Of a DNA stretch of 64,000 bases, positions 52,837 through 62,150 are shown piece by piece. Each line of letters opens with the position of its first letter. The stretch's first letter is position 1. A program made the translations under genes and the position numbers. A model generated the notes under the pieces. It saw only the letters and a list, made by a program, of their open reading frames with translations. It searched no databases and was not told the origin of the DNA. This DNA is from Pedobacter sp014947265 (GTDB lineage: Bacteria; Bacteroidota; Bacteroidia; Sphingobacteriales; Sphingobacteriaceae): the NCBI RefSeq assembly GCF_014947265.1, contig NZ_JADCNK010000027.1:1-64000 (forward strand). Reading direction: 5' to 3'.

Positions 52837-54269
52837 TAAAATTTAAAATAAATGAATGCTGATTGGTTTCCTCCGTACTCCATAATTAAGAAAAAAACAA
52901 TTAAATATATCCCTATACGAACCATTGGAGATTTAATTTTAGAAATATTCAGTGTATGAGTCTCTGTTCTTTGTAACCATTCTACAAAAAGAAGCAGAAT
53001 AATAAAGAACAATGCTTTATATCCGATAACTTGAGGGAATGAAAATAAAGAGGCACTAAAAATACCTTTAATATAATCGAATGCTTCTTTTATAGTATTA
53101 GCTCTAAATATTATCCACCCTAAGCAGACCAAACAAAAAGTTTTCAAAACTTTCCATATCTCATTAACACTAGAGAGCGGTCTTCCGAATCCATGGCTAT
53201 CCACATGCTTAACTTTTACATTAAAAATTAAGTGAGGAATAAACAATATTGCATGGTAGGCTCCCCAACAAATAAATGTCCAATTAGCACCATGCCATAA
53301 TCCACTAATAAGGAAAATGATAATTGTATTTCTAATCCTAGTTATTTTATTTACTCTATTCCCTCCTAGTGGTATATATATATAATCTCTAAACCACGAG
53401 GTCAAAGAAATATGCCATCTCCTCCAAAACTCTGTAATATCTCTTGAAAAATATGGTAAGTTAAAATTATTGATGAGTTTTATTCCAAATAATTTACCAA
53501 TCCCTACTGCAATATCAGAATAGCCAGAAAAGTCACAATATATCTGGAAAGTATAGTAAATGGCGCCCAATAACAAGGTAGAGCCCGATTGATTGTGAAT
53601 ATCACTGAAAATTGGATTTACTAATGTAGCACAACTTTCAGCAACGACCATTTTTTTAAATACTCCCCATAAAATTTGGCGCATTCCGTCGACGGCCAAA
53701 TTGTAATCAAAATCTCTTTTTTTTAGAAATTGAGGTAAATATTCAGGCGCTTTGGATATGGGGCCTGACGTAAGTTGAGGGAAAAAACTCATATATGCAA
53801 AAAAAGCTACGCCATCATTAGTAGCTTTAATTTTATTAGAATAGACATCGAATGTATAGCCAATAGCTTGAAATGTATAAAAACTTATCCCAATAGGCAA
53901 TATCAAATACAAAGTTGTCAAATCAAAATGAATTCCAATTCCTTCGAACAGCAAGTGAAGGTTATCTGTGAAAAAATTATAATATTTAAATACACAAAGG
54001 ATTAGAAGGTTTAATAAGATATTAAATATGGTTATTGCTTTTTTAAGTTTAAAATTGTTATAAAACTTCTCATAAAGAATTCCACTCAAAAAAGTAGAAA
54101 AAGTTGTGATAAATATTAAAATCAGAAAACGCCAATCCAACCATCCGTAAAAAAAATAGCTTGCGGCTACAATAAACAGATTCTGCGATTTAACTTTGTT
54201 AAAAACAAACCAGTAGAGCAAGAAAACAATCGGCAGAAATATTAAAAATGGTAAAGAAGTAAAAAACAT
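52836..54269 (-). CDS. MBOAT family membrane-bound O-acyltransferase (AlgI-like)
   Basis: A 477-residue polytopic inner-membrane protein. It has the AlgI/DltB N-terminus (FLLYWFVFNKVKSQNLFIV), SYFFYGWLDWRFLILI, PIGISFYTFQAIGYTFDVY and the catalytic LWHGANWTFICWGAYHA, with both conserved histidines (near 324 and 338). It would move an acyl group, typically acetyl, across the membrane to the SGNH-like partner encoded just downstream. The pair probably acetylates the system B polysaccharide in the periplasm. The polymerase gene is 15 bases upstream. Confidence 0.92.
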   Translation of the reverse strand: MFFTSLPFLIFLPIVFLLYWFVFNKVKSQNLFIVAASYFFYGWLDWRFLILIFITTFSTFLSGILYEKFYNNFKLKKAITIFNILLNLLILCVFKYYNFFTDNLHLLFEGIGIHFDLTTLYLILPIGISFYTFQAIGYTFDVYSNKIKATNDGVAFFAYMSFFPQLTSGPISKAPEYLPQFLKKRDFDYNLAVDGMRQILWGVFKKMVVAESCATLVNPIFSDIHNQSGSTLLLGAIYYTFQIYCDFSGYSDIAVGIGKLFGIKLINNFNLPYFSRDITEFWRRWHISLTSWFRDYIYIPLGGNRVNKITRIRNTIIIFLISGLWHGANWTFICWGAYHAILFIPHLIFNVKVKHVDSHGFGRPLSSVNEIWKVLKTFCLVCLGWIIFRANTIKEAFDYIKGIFSASLFSFPQVIGYKALFFIILLLFVEWLQRTETHTLNISKIKSPMVRIGIYLIVFFLIMEYGGNQSAFIYFKF

Positions 54270-54284
54270 ACAATATAATCTATA

Positions 54285-55601
54285 TTAAAATTTAGATAAC
54301 TTATTTTCGATAGGAAATATAAAGAAATAGTAAACAAGCAACGAAATTCCTAATAAAAATGGAATTACCACTAGTATATTATTTAATTGAAAAAAGATAT
54401 AATTTATATCAGTTTCAATACCTATAAATATACTATAAAAAAAAAGTAGAAGTATTTTCGAAAAAATTCTTGATGAATAGGCGTTAAGAAATAGTTTCCT
54501 TATATATCCAAGGGAGGTACCAAGAATAAATGAATAAAGTATTGAAAAATATGGCCCAAGGTAAATATATCCAAATATGTTATGTCGGGGATTTGGACCC
54601 ACAATCATATCAACTGTATAGAACATTTTTGTAAGGGAATACCCTATAGGTTCAGGAAAAGCGGAAGAATCCACAATCCGGAAAAAACCTAAAAAACTAG
54701 AGAACACTGCTATAAAAAAATGATCATGAGGAAGCTTTTCAATATATGCATTTGGATAAGCATGCCAGTAAACATCGCCATATCCTACAATTCGCTGTGC
54801 CAAAAAAAGAAAAGCATTAGAAGGATCGCCATCAAACGTTACCAAAATTATACAAAAAGCGAAAATCAAACCTACCAAAACTATTTTGAGCTGGTATTGC
54901 CTTAATTTTAATATCAAATCTTTAACCCGTGGATTATTTTTATTAAGCATAAGAAAACAGAAATAATTCATTGCAAAAAACCACACACTCGATTTGGAGC
55001 CACTTAAAAAAGTAACCACTATATGACCAAATAAATAAAAAAATAATGAAGATTTAAATAGCCTTGAAACATTTTTTTCTATGATAATAAAATGTAGAAA
55101 GAGATAAAATGCTACGGCACCTGAGATTTCGGCAAATCTGGTAAAGATACCATAACCACCTGCATCAACCGTCAAATCAAGTCTAGATTTTAAAAAAAGA
55201 GGAATGCCTAAAGTTGCATAAACAGTTATATTCGATAAAAAAAATGTAATGAATGAAACGACAAAAAAACATTGTAAAAAAAATACATTGTCGAATTTAA
55301 TTTTTGATTTTATAAAAACAGCGGGCGAAAATTTATTAAAAAATAAAAACCCCGCTAGAAAAGCAAACTGTGTCGCTAAATAATTAATAAAATAAAAAGA
55401 TGAAATCGCTGATGTTGCAAATAAAAATACAACCACAGAAGCTCCAAAAGCTGACCCTACCAAAGATATAAATATTGGATCAAGCATGGAAAAGCAGACT
55501 TTTCTAAACAGAAAATAATAGAAAAGACAAACGCCAACAAAACAAGAAAAATATATTAAATTATTATTTATCAGTAATTCAAAAAATTCAGCAGTATTCA
55601 T
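54285..55601 (-). CDS. Oligosaccharide repeat unit polymerase (candidate Wzy, system B)
   Basis: A 438-residue membrane protein with about eleven hydrophobic helices and a periplasmic loop (about 285-345). The first half has FLFFNKFSPAVFI and FLSGSKSSVWFFAMNYFCFL, the second IVGYGDVYWHAYPN. This fits the EpsG/oligosaccharide-repeat-unit polymerase group, which is poorly conserved. It is clearly different from the candidate polymerase of system A at 21511. The start codon overlaps the upstream GT2 stop by one base. The gene is strikingly AT-rich. Confidence 0.75.
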   Translation of the reverse strand: MNTAEFFELLINNNLIYFSCFVGVCLFYYFLFRKVCFSMLDPIFISLVGSAFGASVVVFLFATSAISSFYFINYLATQFAFLAGFLFFNKFSPAVFIKSKIKFDNVFFLQCFFVVSFITFFLSNITVYATLGIPLFLKSRLDLTVDAGGYGIFTRFAEISGAVAFYLFLHFIIIEKNVSRLFKSSLFFYLFGHIVVTFLSGSKSSVWFFAMNYFCFLMLNKNNPRVKDLILKLRQYQLKIVLVGLIFAFCIILVTFDGDPSNAFLFLAQRIVGYGDVYWHAYPNAYIEKLPHDHFFIAVFSSFLGFFRIVDSSAFPEPIGYSLTKMFYTVDMIVGPNPRHNIFGYIYLGPYFSILYSFILGTSLGYIRKLFLNAYSSRIFSKILLLFFYSIFIGIETDINYIFFQLNNILVVIPFLLGISLLVYYFFIFPIENKLSKF

Positions 55602-56326
55602 TACTTAACCAGTTTTAAGCATGAAATAATACAATTCTTGATGACCCTGATTACCAGATTCCGAAGTAATTCTAAAACCGATATTTTACGGAAAATATAG
55701 TCGAAACATATCTTTTGATACCAGGTCCAATTTCCTGCGGAAACCCCAGGTGCAGAATTAATAGATATTGGAAAGAGAGATTTCTTGATCAATGCAGAAG
55801 GAATAAGTTGAAAAAATAAATAATCAGATATTATATATTTCTGACTTACAATATATTCACCATATTTTGAGTGAAGCTCTCTTTTATAAATTACTGATTG
55901 ATGCAAGACTATACCCCTATCATAACTTGCATGAATTAACTTAAGGCGTTGTTTTTTGTAAACGAAGAAGTCAGAATATATGAAACCAACCTTGTCGTCA
56001 AGGTTATTCAAAGAGTTCAAAATTGAATCTTCGGAATGAAATAAGTCTCCCGAATTCATAAAATTAAGCCATATTCCTTTGGAAGCCCTTATTCCCTTAT
56101 TCATTGCATCATATATCCCTCTGTCTGGCTCACTAACAAAAATAGTTAAGCTATCCTCGTATCTCTTAATGATATCAATGGTTCCATCTGTACTCTGTCC
56201 ATCTATTATAATATACTCAACATTAGGATAACTTTGAGCTAATACAGATTTTATGGTAGATTCAATAGTATCCACACAATTATAAGTAGCCGTTATTATT
56301 GAAATTAATGGTGCAGTATTATTCAT
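55601..56326 (-). CDS. Family 2 glycosyltransferase, tandem paralogue A
   Basis: A 241-residue GT-A enzyme: ISIITATYNCVDTIESTIKS, IIIDGQSTDGT, SEPDRGIYDAMNKGI and FMNSGDLF (the DxD equivalent is within NSGD). This is the WcaA/PgaC-like short form. It shares most of these blocks with the next upstream gene at 56319, indicating tandem duplication and divergence. It overlaps that gene by 8 bases and the polymerase gene by one. A weakly conserved C-terminal tail ends in hydrophobic residues that may bind the membrane. Confidence 0.86.
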   Translation of the reverse strand: MNNTAPLISIITATYNCVDTIESTIKSVLAQSYPNVEYIIIDGQSTDGTIDIIKRYEDSLTIFVSEPDRGIYDAMNKGIRASKGIWLNFMNSGDLFHSEDSILNSLNNLDDKVGFIYSDFFVYKKQRLKLIHASYDRGIVLHQSVIYKRELHSKYGEYIVSQKYIISDYLFFQLIPSALIKKSLFPISINSAPGVSAGNWTWYQKICFDYIFRKISVLELLRNLVIRVIKNCIISCLKLVK

Positions 56327-57080
56327 GAAAAGTATTAATATAAGCTAAATGAAGTGTGTTTCGAAATAAAAATGGGAGATAGTAACGGAAATACCAATAC
56401 CTTTTTGATTGTCCTCCCCTTATTTGATAATTTTCCCATAGTGCTTTCTTAAACTTTCTGCTTGAAACCCCCTCCATGGCTTCATAATTAGAAATAACCT
56501 GATCAATGTAACAGAAACTGTGCCCATCCTTATACATGCTGTAGAATAGGTGATCGTCTGCTACAATTTTATACTGCAAATTGAAATAATACTTTTTAAA
56601 CTCTTCAGTTAACACTAGGGATGATTGATGGCAAAAAGGTAAATGGAAAGCAATCTGTCCAATTTCAGCAGGTTTCACTACTTTACTATAATTAGCATAC
56701 AACTTGTTTGTATTACCGTAAATGACAGTACAATTCTTATTAAAAACCTCCGCTTTTGAAAATAACTCCACGAGTGTGTTAGTATTGTAGAAAGTATCAC
56801 CAGAATTCATAAAACATAACCATTTCCCCCTAGCAATCGCAGCTCCCTTATTCATAGCATCATAAATACCCTTATCGGGCTCAGAGACCCATTGAGTAAT
56901 TTTATTGCTATATTTTTTAATAATTTCTAATGTTCCATCTGAACTTCCTCCATCAACTACAATATACTCATAATCTTTACAATCTTGACTGATTATATTC
57001 AGTATAGTTTGTTCGAGAGTTTGTACAGCATTATAACAAACGGTTATTATGGTTATAAGAGGTGGCTCGATTATTTTCAT
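56319..57080 (-). CDS. Family 2 glycosyltransferase, tandem paralogue B
   Basis: A 253-residue GT-A enzyme: ITIITVCYNAVQTLEQTI, YIVVDGGSSDGTLEIIKKYS, WVSEPDKGIYDAMNKGAA and CFMNSGDTFYN, then HQSSLVLTEEFKKYYF and IVADDHLFYSMY. The ATG at 57080 is preferred to a GTG at 57098. It is the nearest relative of the downstream gene, so the two probably add different sugars with similar chemistry. An approximately 117-base AT-rich gap separates it from the GT4 gene upstream. Confidence 0.86.
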   Translation of the reverse strand: MKIIEPPLITIITVCYNAVQTLEQTILNIISQDCKDYEYIVVDGGSSDGTLEIIKKYSNKITQWVSEPDKGIYDAMNKGAAIARGKWLCFMNSGDTFYNTNTLVELFSKAEVFNKNCTVIYGNTNKLYANYSKVVKPAEIGQIAFHLPFCHQSSLVLTEEFKKYYFNLQYKIVADDHLFYSMYKDGHSFCYIDQVISNYEAMEGVSSRKFKKALWENYQIRGGQSKRYWYFRYYLPFLFRNTLHLAYINTFHE

Positions 57081-57197
57081 ATTATTAAACAACTTCACTG
57101 GTTTAGTTCACGATTCTGAACATTAATATCGTAAACAAGTAAGATATTTTTTATGCAGTGCATAAATCTTAATTTACCTGAATAACTTTTAAATAAT

Positions 57198-58355
57198 TTA
57201 GCAGCGAGAAACTTCTTCCACGAATATCTTTTCTATTTTCGAGCTGTACATTTTATCCCATGTCATTTCGAGGGTATCACCAAATGCACGCTCCTGTAAC
57301 CTTGCCAGCTTTATTGGATCATTAATTAACGACACAACAGAGTTGGCAATCCTACTGGCATCATTTGGATCCAGTATTATAGCATTGACATCATCAGTTA
57401 ATAATTCAATAGCACCCACTGAGTTAGAGACGATAACTGGTAAGCCAAGATTCATAGCCTCAAAAACTGCCAATCCCCAACTTTGATCCACATTTAGAAA
57501 GAAGAAAAAATCGGAATTTTCATATTTTGAAATTAATTCAGTTTCAGAGATATCGCCAAGTATATCGCATTTGATATCCAATTCATGAACCAAATTTTTA
57601 ATTTTTTCGGCATAAACGTTATCAAACTTTGTTGATCCAATTATTGAACTTTCTACATTATACCCTAAGTTTTCTAGTTCCTTATGTACCTGCAAAAATG
57701 TTTCATAATTTCTGTATTTAAGAAATACACCTGTTGATAGGAGTCGAATTTGCGTTGGATCAACAGATTTTTTAGCTAATACTTTATTTCTCAAATCAAC
57801 CCCACAATAAACAACTTCAGCAGAAACCCCCAGGGCTTTATCCACTCGATGAGCGTTTTTCGTTACATTTACTGTTATTTTAGTAGTATTCTTAGCAAGA
57901 ATTCTATAAAACCATCTTCTTAACGGAAACGTTATACTTCCCTTAGAATCTTTATTATTACCTAATAGAAATGGACTTGGCAGGTCATTTATTTGCCAGA
58001 TAATTGGAATCTTCCGATTTAAGATTCTTATGAAAAAACTTGTAAGACCAAATCCATTGTCATGTACATTTACACATTGGCCATGATTAACAGCCACCTT
58101 CGCAACTTTGTATGACGCAACAATATTCTTTATAAAATTATTTAGTCTACCACTTTTTCTATCAGTAGAAAAGTATTGTTCGAAAGACTGGATAGAAAAT
58201 TTCTCAACGCCAGGGTAGCATTTCTCTGGATCAAAAAACTTTGTAAGCAAAAGTACATCATGCCCTCTGCTCTGAAGATATTCTACAAGTCTATGCGCCT
58301 GTTTATGCGTTCCGCCCCTGACATTAAACTCATTAATTAACAAAGTTATTTTCAT
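57198..58355 (-). CDS. Family 4 glycosyltransferase
   Basis: A 385-residue GT-B protein beginning KITLLINEFNVRGGTHKQAH, with the GGT loop near residue 14. The C-terminal domain includes IRLLSTGVFLKYRNYETFL, SSIIGSTKFDN and FFFLNVDQSWGLAVFEAMNLG, the retaining donor-site motif with one glutamate, then VSNSVGAIELL. The first E of the E-x7-E motif appears replaced (QSWGLAVFE), so donor binding may differ. It lies 4 bases after the UGM-like gene. If that protein makes a furanose donor, this enzyme could use it (inference). Confidence 0.85.
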   Translation of the reverse strand: MKITLLINEFNVRGGTHKQAHRLVEYLQSRGHDVLLLTKFFDPEKCYPGVEKFSIQSFEQYFSTDRKSGRLNNFIKNIVASYKVAKVAVNHGQCVNVHDNGFGLTSFFIRILNRKIPIIWQINDLPSPFLLGNNKDSKGSITFPLRRWFYRILAKNTTKITVNVTKNAHRVDKALGVSAEVVYCGVDLRNKVLAKKSVDPTQIRLLSTGVFLKYRNYETFLQVHKELENLGYNVESSIIGSTKFDNVYAEKIKNLVHELDIKCDILGDISETELISKYENSDFFFFLNVDQSWGLAVFEAMNLGLPVIVSNSVGAIELLTDDVNAIILDPNDASRIANSVVSLINDPIKLARLQERAFGDTLEMTWDKMYSSKIEKIFVEEVSRC

Positions 58356-58359
58356 AAAT

Positions 58360-59610
58360 CTAAAGGGCTTTCTTTACTGATGATTTAATTTTACTCGCCA
58401 ATGCTATACTTTTTTCTATACAAATATCCATATTATAGTATTGCCACTCTCCAAATCTTCCTAGCGTGTAAATATTTGTCAGCTCCTCTAAGTAGTCTTT
58501 TATAGTTGAAGTGCAACTGTCATAATTTTCATCAAATACAACATATGCATGCTCTGAAACATTATATGCAACTGGCTCTATTAAAAACGAATCCTTCTTG
58601 CCATTTTCGATCATTTCTTCCTGAGTTTTGTGCCCAACTACTTCGGTAATGGAATAATTTTTAGAAGGTGCATAAAAATTTCCAATATGAATATATCTAT
58701 GAAAAAAATTATCCTTTTCAGGAACATATGTCCAAGTTCTATCTGTTCCTTGGGTTTTCCAGAGCATTGTAGTTACTTTATTGTATCTTAATTTATCTGC
58801 AGCCGCTAATATTTCGGGTTTTGCATTATCAATTATTTTTGGCAATACATTAAGAGGCAATGTACTGATAATGATGTCGTAGACCTTATCTCCGTTAACA
58901 GTCCATTTTTTCGTTTCACTATCAAATTTTACATCTTTAATATCAAAATTGTAAGTAATATTTAAACCTTCAGCCAAGGCATCGATAAAGGTATTTTGAT
59001 TATTTGTATCTGGATAAAAGAAGCTAGAATGCGGCATTTTATCGGCCTCTTTACCAATCAAAGAATTAAAAAATGATTTCTTGTTAGGAATCGGCAATTT
59101 CCCTTCAACCCAGGCATGACTCATCTCTCTCGGTGGCCTATTCCAGATCTTCTCGTTATATGGCAAAAAATATTTTTCAGAAAGGGTGTTGCCAAATTTT
59201 TTTCTAAACCAATCTTCTAAATTAGGATATACTCCATCATCATCTGCATTCAAAAAATCCCTAACAATATCTAGAGCAAATTGTTCATCAAAATGATGTA
59301 TCTCTTTAACTGCAAACTCAATAGGATAGGAAATCTCTTCATTTTGATATTTTATCACAGCATTTCTAGTGATATTATGCCATTTATCTTTCGATAAAAC
59401 ATTGTTGAAAACAAAATCTAATACTTCTTGATTCTTAGAATTAAAACAATGACCACCGACAGGATGATAAGCTACACCATCAACTTCCTTAGTTCTAGCA
59501 ATGCCGCCATGAATAGGTTGACGTTCTAAAATTTCAATCTCAAATTGATCAGATAGCAATCTTCCAACACTTAAACCTGAGATACCTGCTCCTAATATTC
59601 CTATTTTCAT
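58360..59610 (-). CDS. UDP-galactopyranose mutase-like flavoprotein
   Basis: A 416-residue FAD protein. The dinucleotide-binding KIGILGAGISGLSVGRLL leads to ILERQPIHGGIARTKE, GVAYHPVGGHCFNSKN and LPYNEKIWNRPPREMSHAWV. These resemble mutase-type rather than simple amine-oxidase-type sequences, and the YN-K-W-P-x-x-M block looks closer to eukaryotic UGM than to the bacterial YTRKQW form. It may isomerise a UDP-pyranose to a furanose. A different FAD-dependent sugar oxidoreductase is possible. It sits between the flippase and a GT4 gene. Confidence 0.65.
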   Translation of the reverse strand: MKIGILGAGISGLSVGRLLSDQFEIEILERQPIHGGIARTKEVDGVAYHPVGGHCFNSKNQEVLDFVFNNVLSKDKWHNITRNAVIKYQNEEISYPIEFAVKEIHHFDEQFALDIVRDFLNADDDGVYPNLEDWFRKKFGNTLSEKYFLPYNEKIWNRPPREMSHAWVEGKLPIPNKKSFFNSLIGKEADKMPHSSFFYPDTNNQNTFIDALAEGLNITYNFDIKDVKFDSETKKWTVNGDKVYDIIISTLPLNVLPKIIDNAKPEILAAADKLRYNKVTTMLWKTQGTDRTWTYVPEKDNFFHRYIHIGNFYAPSKNYSITEVVGHKTQEEMIENGKKDSFLIEPVAYNVSEHAYVVFDENYDSCTSTIKDYLEELTNIYTLGRFGEWQYYNMDICIEKSIALASKIKSSVKKAL

Positions 59611-59634
59611 TATTTAAAATTTAGAAAAATTTAT

Positions 59635-60984
59635 TTACTTGTTCCATATTCCAATTGCTCTATTATTTATTATCTTATAACACTGTAATGGAGCCCACAA
59701 AGAGCACACTAACAAACAAATGCAATTAGAAAGTGCTATCGCTGTAATACCCATATTAGTATGTTTTACTAATAGATAAGATAAGGGAATATTTATAATA
59801 CCTACAAATACAGCTGAATAAAGTTGTAACCTGATCTTACTTACTCCATTTAGGAAATACGCAAAAATATTATTGAAATTATATAAGGTTACGTAAACGC
59901 CTAAAAATATGTTCAATCCAATTGGTATTTCAATACCGCCGCCTACCCAAAATTTATATACAAAATTTGCACACATGATAAGTCCAACTACAACAAAAAC
60001 CTGCAGGATCCAAATAATAATTAACTTTTTAAAAGCCCCTTTAATCCAAACAAAATCTTTCTTTATAAACGCTGTCGTAAATGCCGACCAATAGGGAAAT
60101 ACTATAATACTAAAAGCTATAATTATAATACTGAAATATTTATATGCGATATTGAACGACGAAACATCTGCTGCGGAAAATAGTTGGGTAATTATAATAT
60201 TATCCGTCGAGAACATAACGAGAACAGCCAGTTGTATGATAAAAAACTGTACCCCTAGATTAAGTAAATCATTTATATGCTTTTTTTTATAATGCCTAAA
60301 AGAGGGTGTCAAATACGAATACTTTGATCGTTTATTAAATAAATAATATGTGAAGACTAGTAAAATTAGTATTGGAATGATGCAAATAGCTATGCCGAAT
60401 GATATTAAAGAGGGGTTAGTAATTTTTGTAAGACTGTAGACACCTATCAAAGTAACTACTGAAACAAAAAAATCTATCATAATTTTAATAAAGGGCCTCT
60501 GCAGAGAAACAATAATTATTGCACCAAGTTCCAATATCAACCTAAGACAAAAACTAAAGAAAACAACATAGGTTAACAAAATCAATGAAGAATTATTAAT
60601 ATTAATCTTTAAAATGTTTTGCCAATTAAGAAAGGGATTTGTCACAGAAAAGACAATAACGAGCACCAGCATAATAATTGAGAAAAGAACATAAGTGGTA
60701 CTCACATACTCTCTCGCTAATTTATTATTTTTTTGCGCAATTGCTTCTGCCAATTTGTTTCTCAACCCATTCCCCAAACCGATATCCATAAAAGACAACC
60801 AACTAATAACTGACGAAAGTGTAAGCCAAGCTCCATAATTAGTTCTATCCAGGTATCCTAATGTCATAGGGACCATTGCTAGCCCACATAAGATATTACC
60901 ACCTCTAAAAATAAACATTAATACAGTGTTTAACTGTATACTATTCCATGCTACTTCTTTGCCCAAAAATCTTTTTGTTACCAC
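59635..60984 (-). CDS. Wzx-type flippase (system B)
   Basis: A 449-residue membrane protein with twelve to fourteen hydrophobic helices of the polysaccharide-transporter (PST/Wzx) family. FIFRGGNILCGLAMVPMTLG, YGAWLTLSSVISWLSFMDIG and NGLRNKLAEAIAQKNNKLA are the typical N-terminal block. It would move the system B unit across the inner membrane. The only in-frame start before this block is a GTG at 60984. It is not closely similar to the system A flippase at 32785. The wzz-like gene ends 23 bases upstream. Confidence 0.88.
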   Translation of the reverse strand: MVTKRFLGKEVAWNSIQLNTVLMFIFRGGNILCGLAMVPMTLGYLDRTNYGAWLTLSSVISWLSFMDIGLGNGLRNKLAEAIAQKNNKLAREYVSTTYVLFSIIMLVLVIVFSVTNPFLNWQNILKININNSSLILLTYVVFFSFCLRLILELGAIIIVSLQRPFIKIMIDFFVSVVTLIGVYSLTKITNPSLISFGIAICIIPILILLVFTYYLFNKRSKYSYLTPSFRHYKKKHINDLLNLGVQFFIIQLAVLVMFSTDNIIITQLFSAADVSSFNIAYKYFSIIIIAFSIIVFPYWSAFTTAFIKKDFVWIKGAFKKLIIIWILQVFVVVGLIMCANFVYKFWVGGGIEIPIGLNIFLGVYVTLYNFNNIFAYFLNGVSKIRLQLYSAVFVGIINIPLSYLLVKHTNMGITAIALSNCICLLVCSLWAPLQCYKIINNRAIGIWNK

Positions 60985-61007
60985 GCTTTCATTAAAATGA
61001 ATAATAA

Positions 61008-62099
61008 TTATCGCATTACTGTTCTAAATAACTCTTTAGAAATAAGGAAAAGAGATATTAGAACCCCAAAAACCATAAAAAAAGCTATCCCAAAAATAAT
61101 CTTACTAGCTGATTTTTTTTCTAAAGGATAAATGGGGCTATCAATTACCTGTATCAAAGGGGCTTCTTTTCTTAATGAAATTTTTGCCATTTCCAAATTC
61201 TGAACTAAGGCCCCCAATATCGCTTTATTTGCTTCTGCTGAAAATTGAGCACGTTGAGCTGGTGCTACACGCTGAATTTGCCTTGTTGGGTTCAAATTAG
61301 GTGTTGCATCTGCAACTGCAACTGCAGAATAAATTGCTCCGTTCATCACGGCTCTAATTGAGTCTGTTTTTTGTTGCAAAATCTTCACGTTCTCAAATGA
61401 CTTCTTAGTCTTAGTTTGAATGTAGAAATCATTTACATTTTTTACAATTTCATCATTAAAAGACTTGGAAAAAAATTCATTTTCTGATTTTACATCAGCT
61501 TTAATAATATTTAATTTTTTATCAGGCTTGGTAACGTTTAAATAGTTTTTATTAATGTTGTTTATTATAGTACTTAATAAACTATCCTGAACCCTTGTAA
61601 AATGCTGGTTTGGAGTTAAATTAAATTGAATCTTTCTTAACTCAGGTTTCAAATTCCATTTATCTCTCAATTCATTAAAATCAATATAGCAATCAATTAG
61701 TAATTGCTTTTTCCCATCCTTATCAACTTCGGTTAATAAAGTCTTTTCAATCATTGTTCTGGATTTATATAATTCCAGAATATTATCACCCTGGAAAATT
61801 CCACCTCCTGAACCTCCTATATCTACCCCAGCCATAGATGCTAAACCTACTAAAGAGCCTAAGCCCCCACTTGTACCTTTTTCATCTTCTAATACAAAAG
61901 ATGTAGTAGCCGTATAAATCGGCTTTTTAAAATAAGCATAGGTAAGCCCAAACACTCCTCCAATTAACCCGAAAAACAAAATTGTTTTCCACTTGATTAA
62001 AAGGTAATGCCACCATGCCTGTATTTTAAGAAGGAGTTCTTTCAAGGAAATCTCATCACCTTCTTTATTATTATAATTTCGCTGACTTTCTGCTGTCAT
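61008..62099 (-). CDS. Wzz-type chain-length determinant without kinase domain
   Basis: A 363-residue inner-membrane protein. A cytosolic N-terminus with ISLKELLLKIQAWWHYLL precedes membrane helix 1 (about 40-58), a periplasmic domain with a Gly-rich segment (about 80-105) and a coiled coil, and membrane helix 2 (about 330-355). There is no tyrosine kinase domain, unlike the system A Wzc. It should set polymer length and contact the exporter. The SLBB exporter gene lies 51 bases upstream, so the two form the system B export pair. Confidence 0.9.
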   Translation of the reverse strand: MTAESQRNYNNKEGDEISLKELLLKIQAWWHYLLIKWKTILFFGLIGGVFGLTYAYFKKPIYTATTSFVLEDEKGTSGGLGSLVGLASMAGVDIGGSGGGIFQGDNILELYKSRTMIEKTLLTEVDKDGKKQLLIDCYIDFNELRDKWNLKPELRKIQFNLTPNQHFTRVQDSLLSTIINNINKNYLNVTKPDKKLNIIKADVKSENEFFSKSFNDEIVKNVNDFYIQTKTKKSFENVKILQQKTDSIRAVMNGAIYSAVAVADATPNLNPTRQIQRVAPAQRAQFSAEANKAILGALVQNLEMAKISLRKEAPLIQVIDSPIYPLEKKSASKIIFGIAFFMVFGVLISLFLISKELFRTVMR

Positions 62100-62150
62100 T
62101 TTTAGTTTTTTATAATGCCACCCTCGCCAAACTGGTGATTAATAATTATA

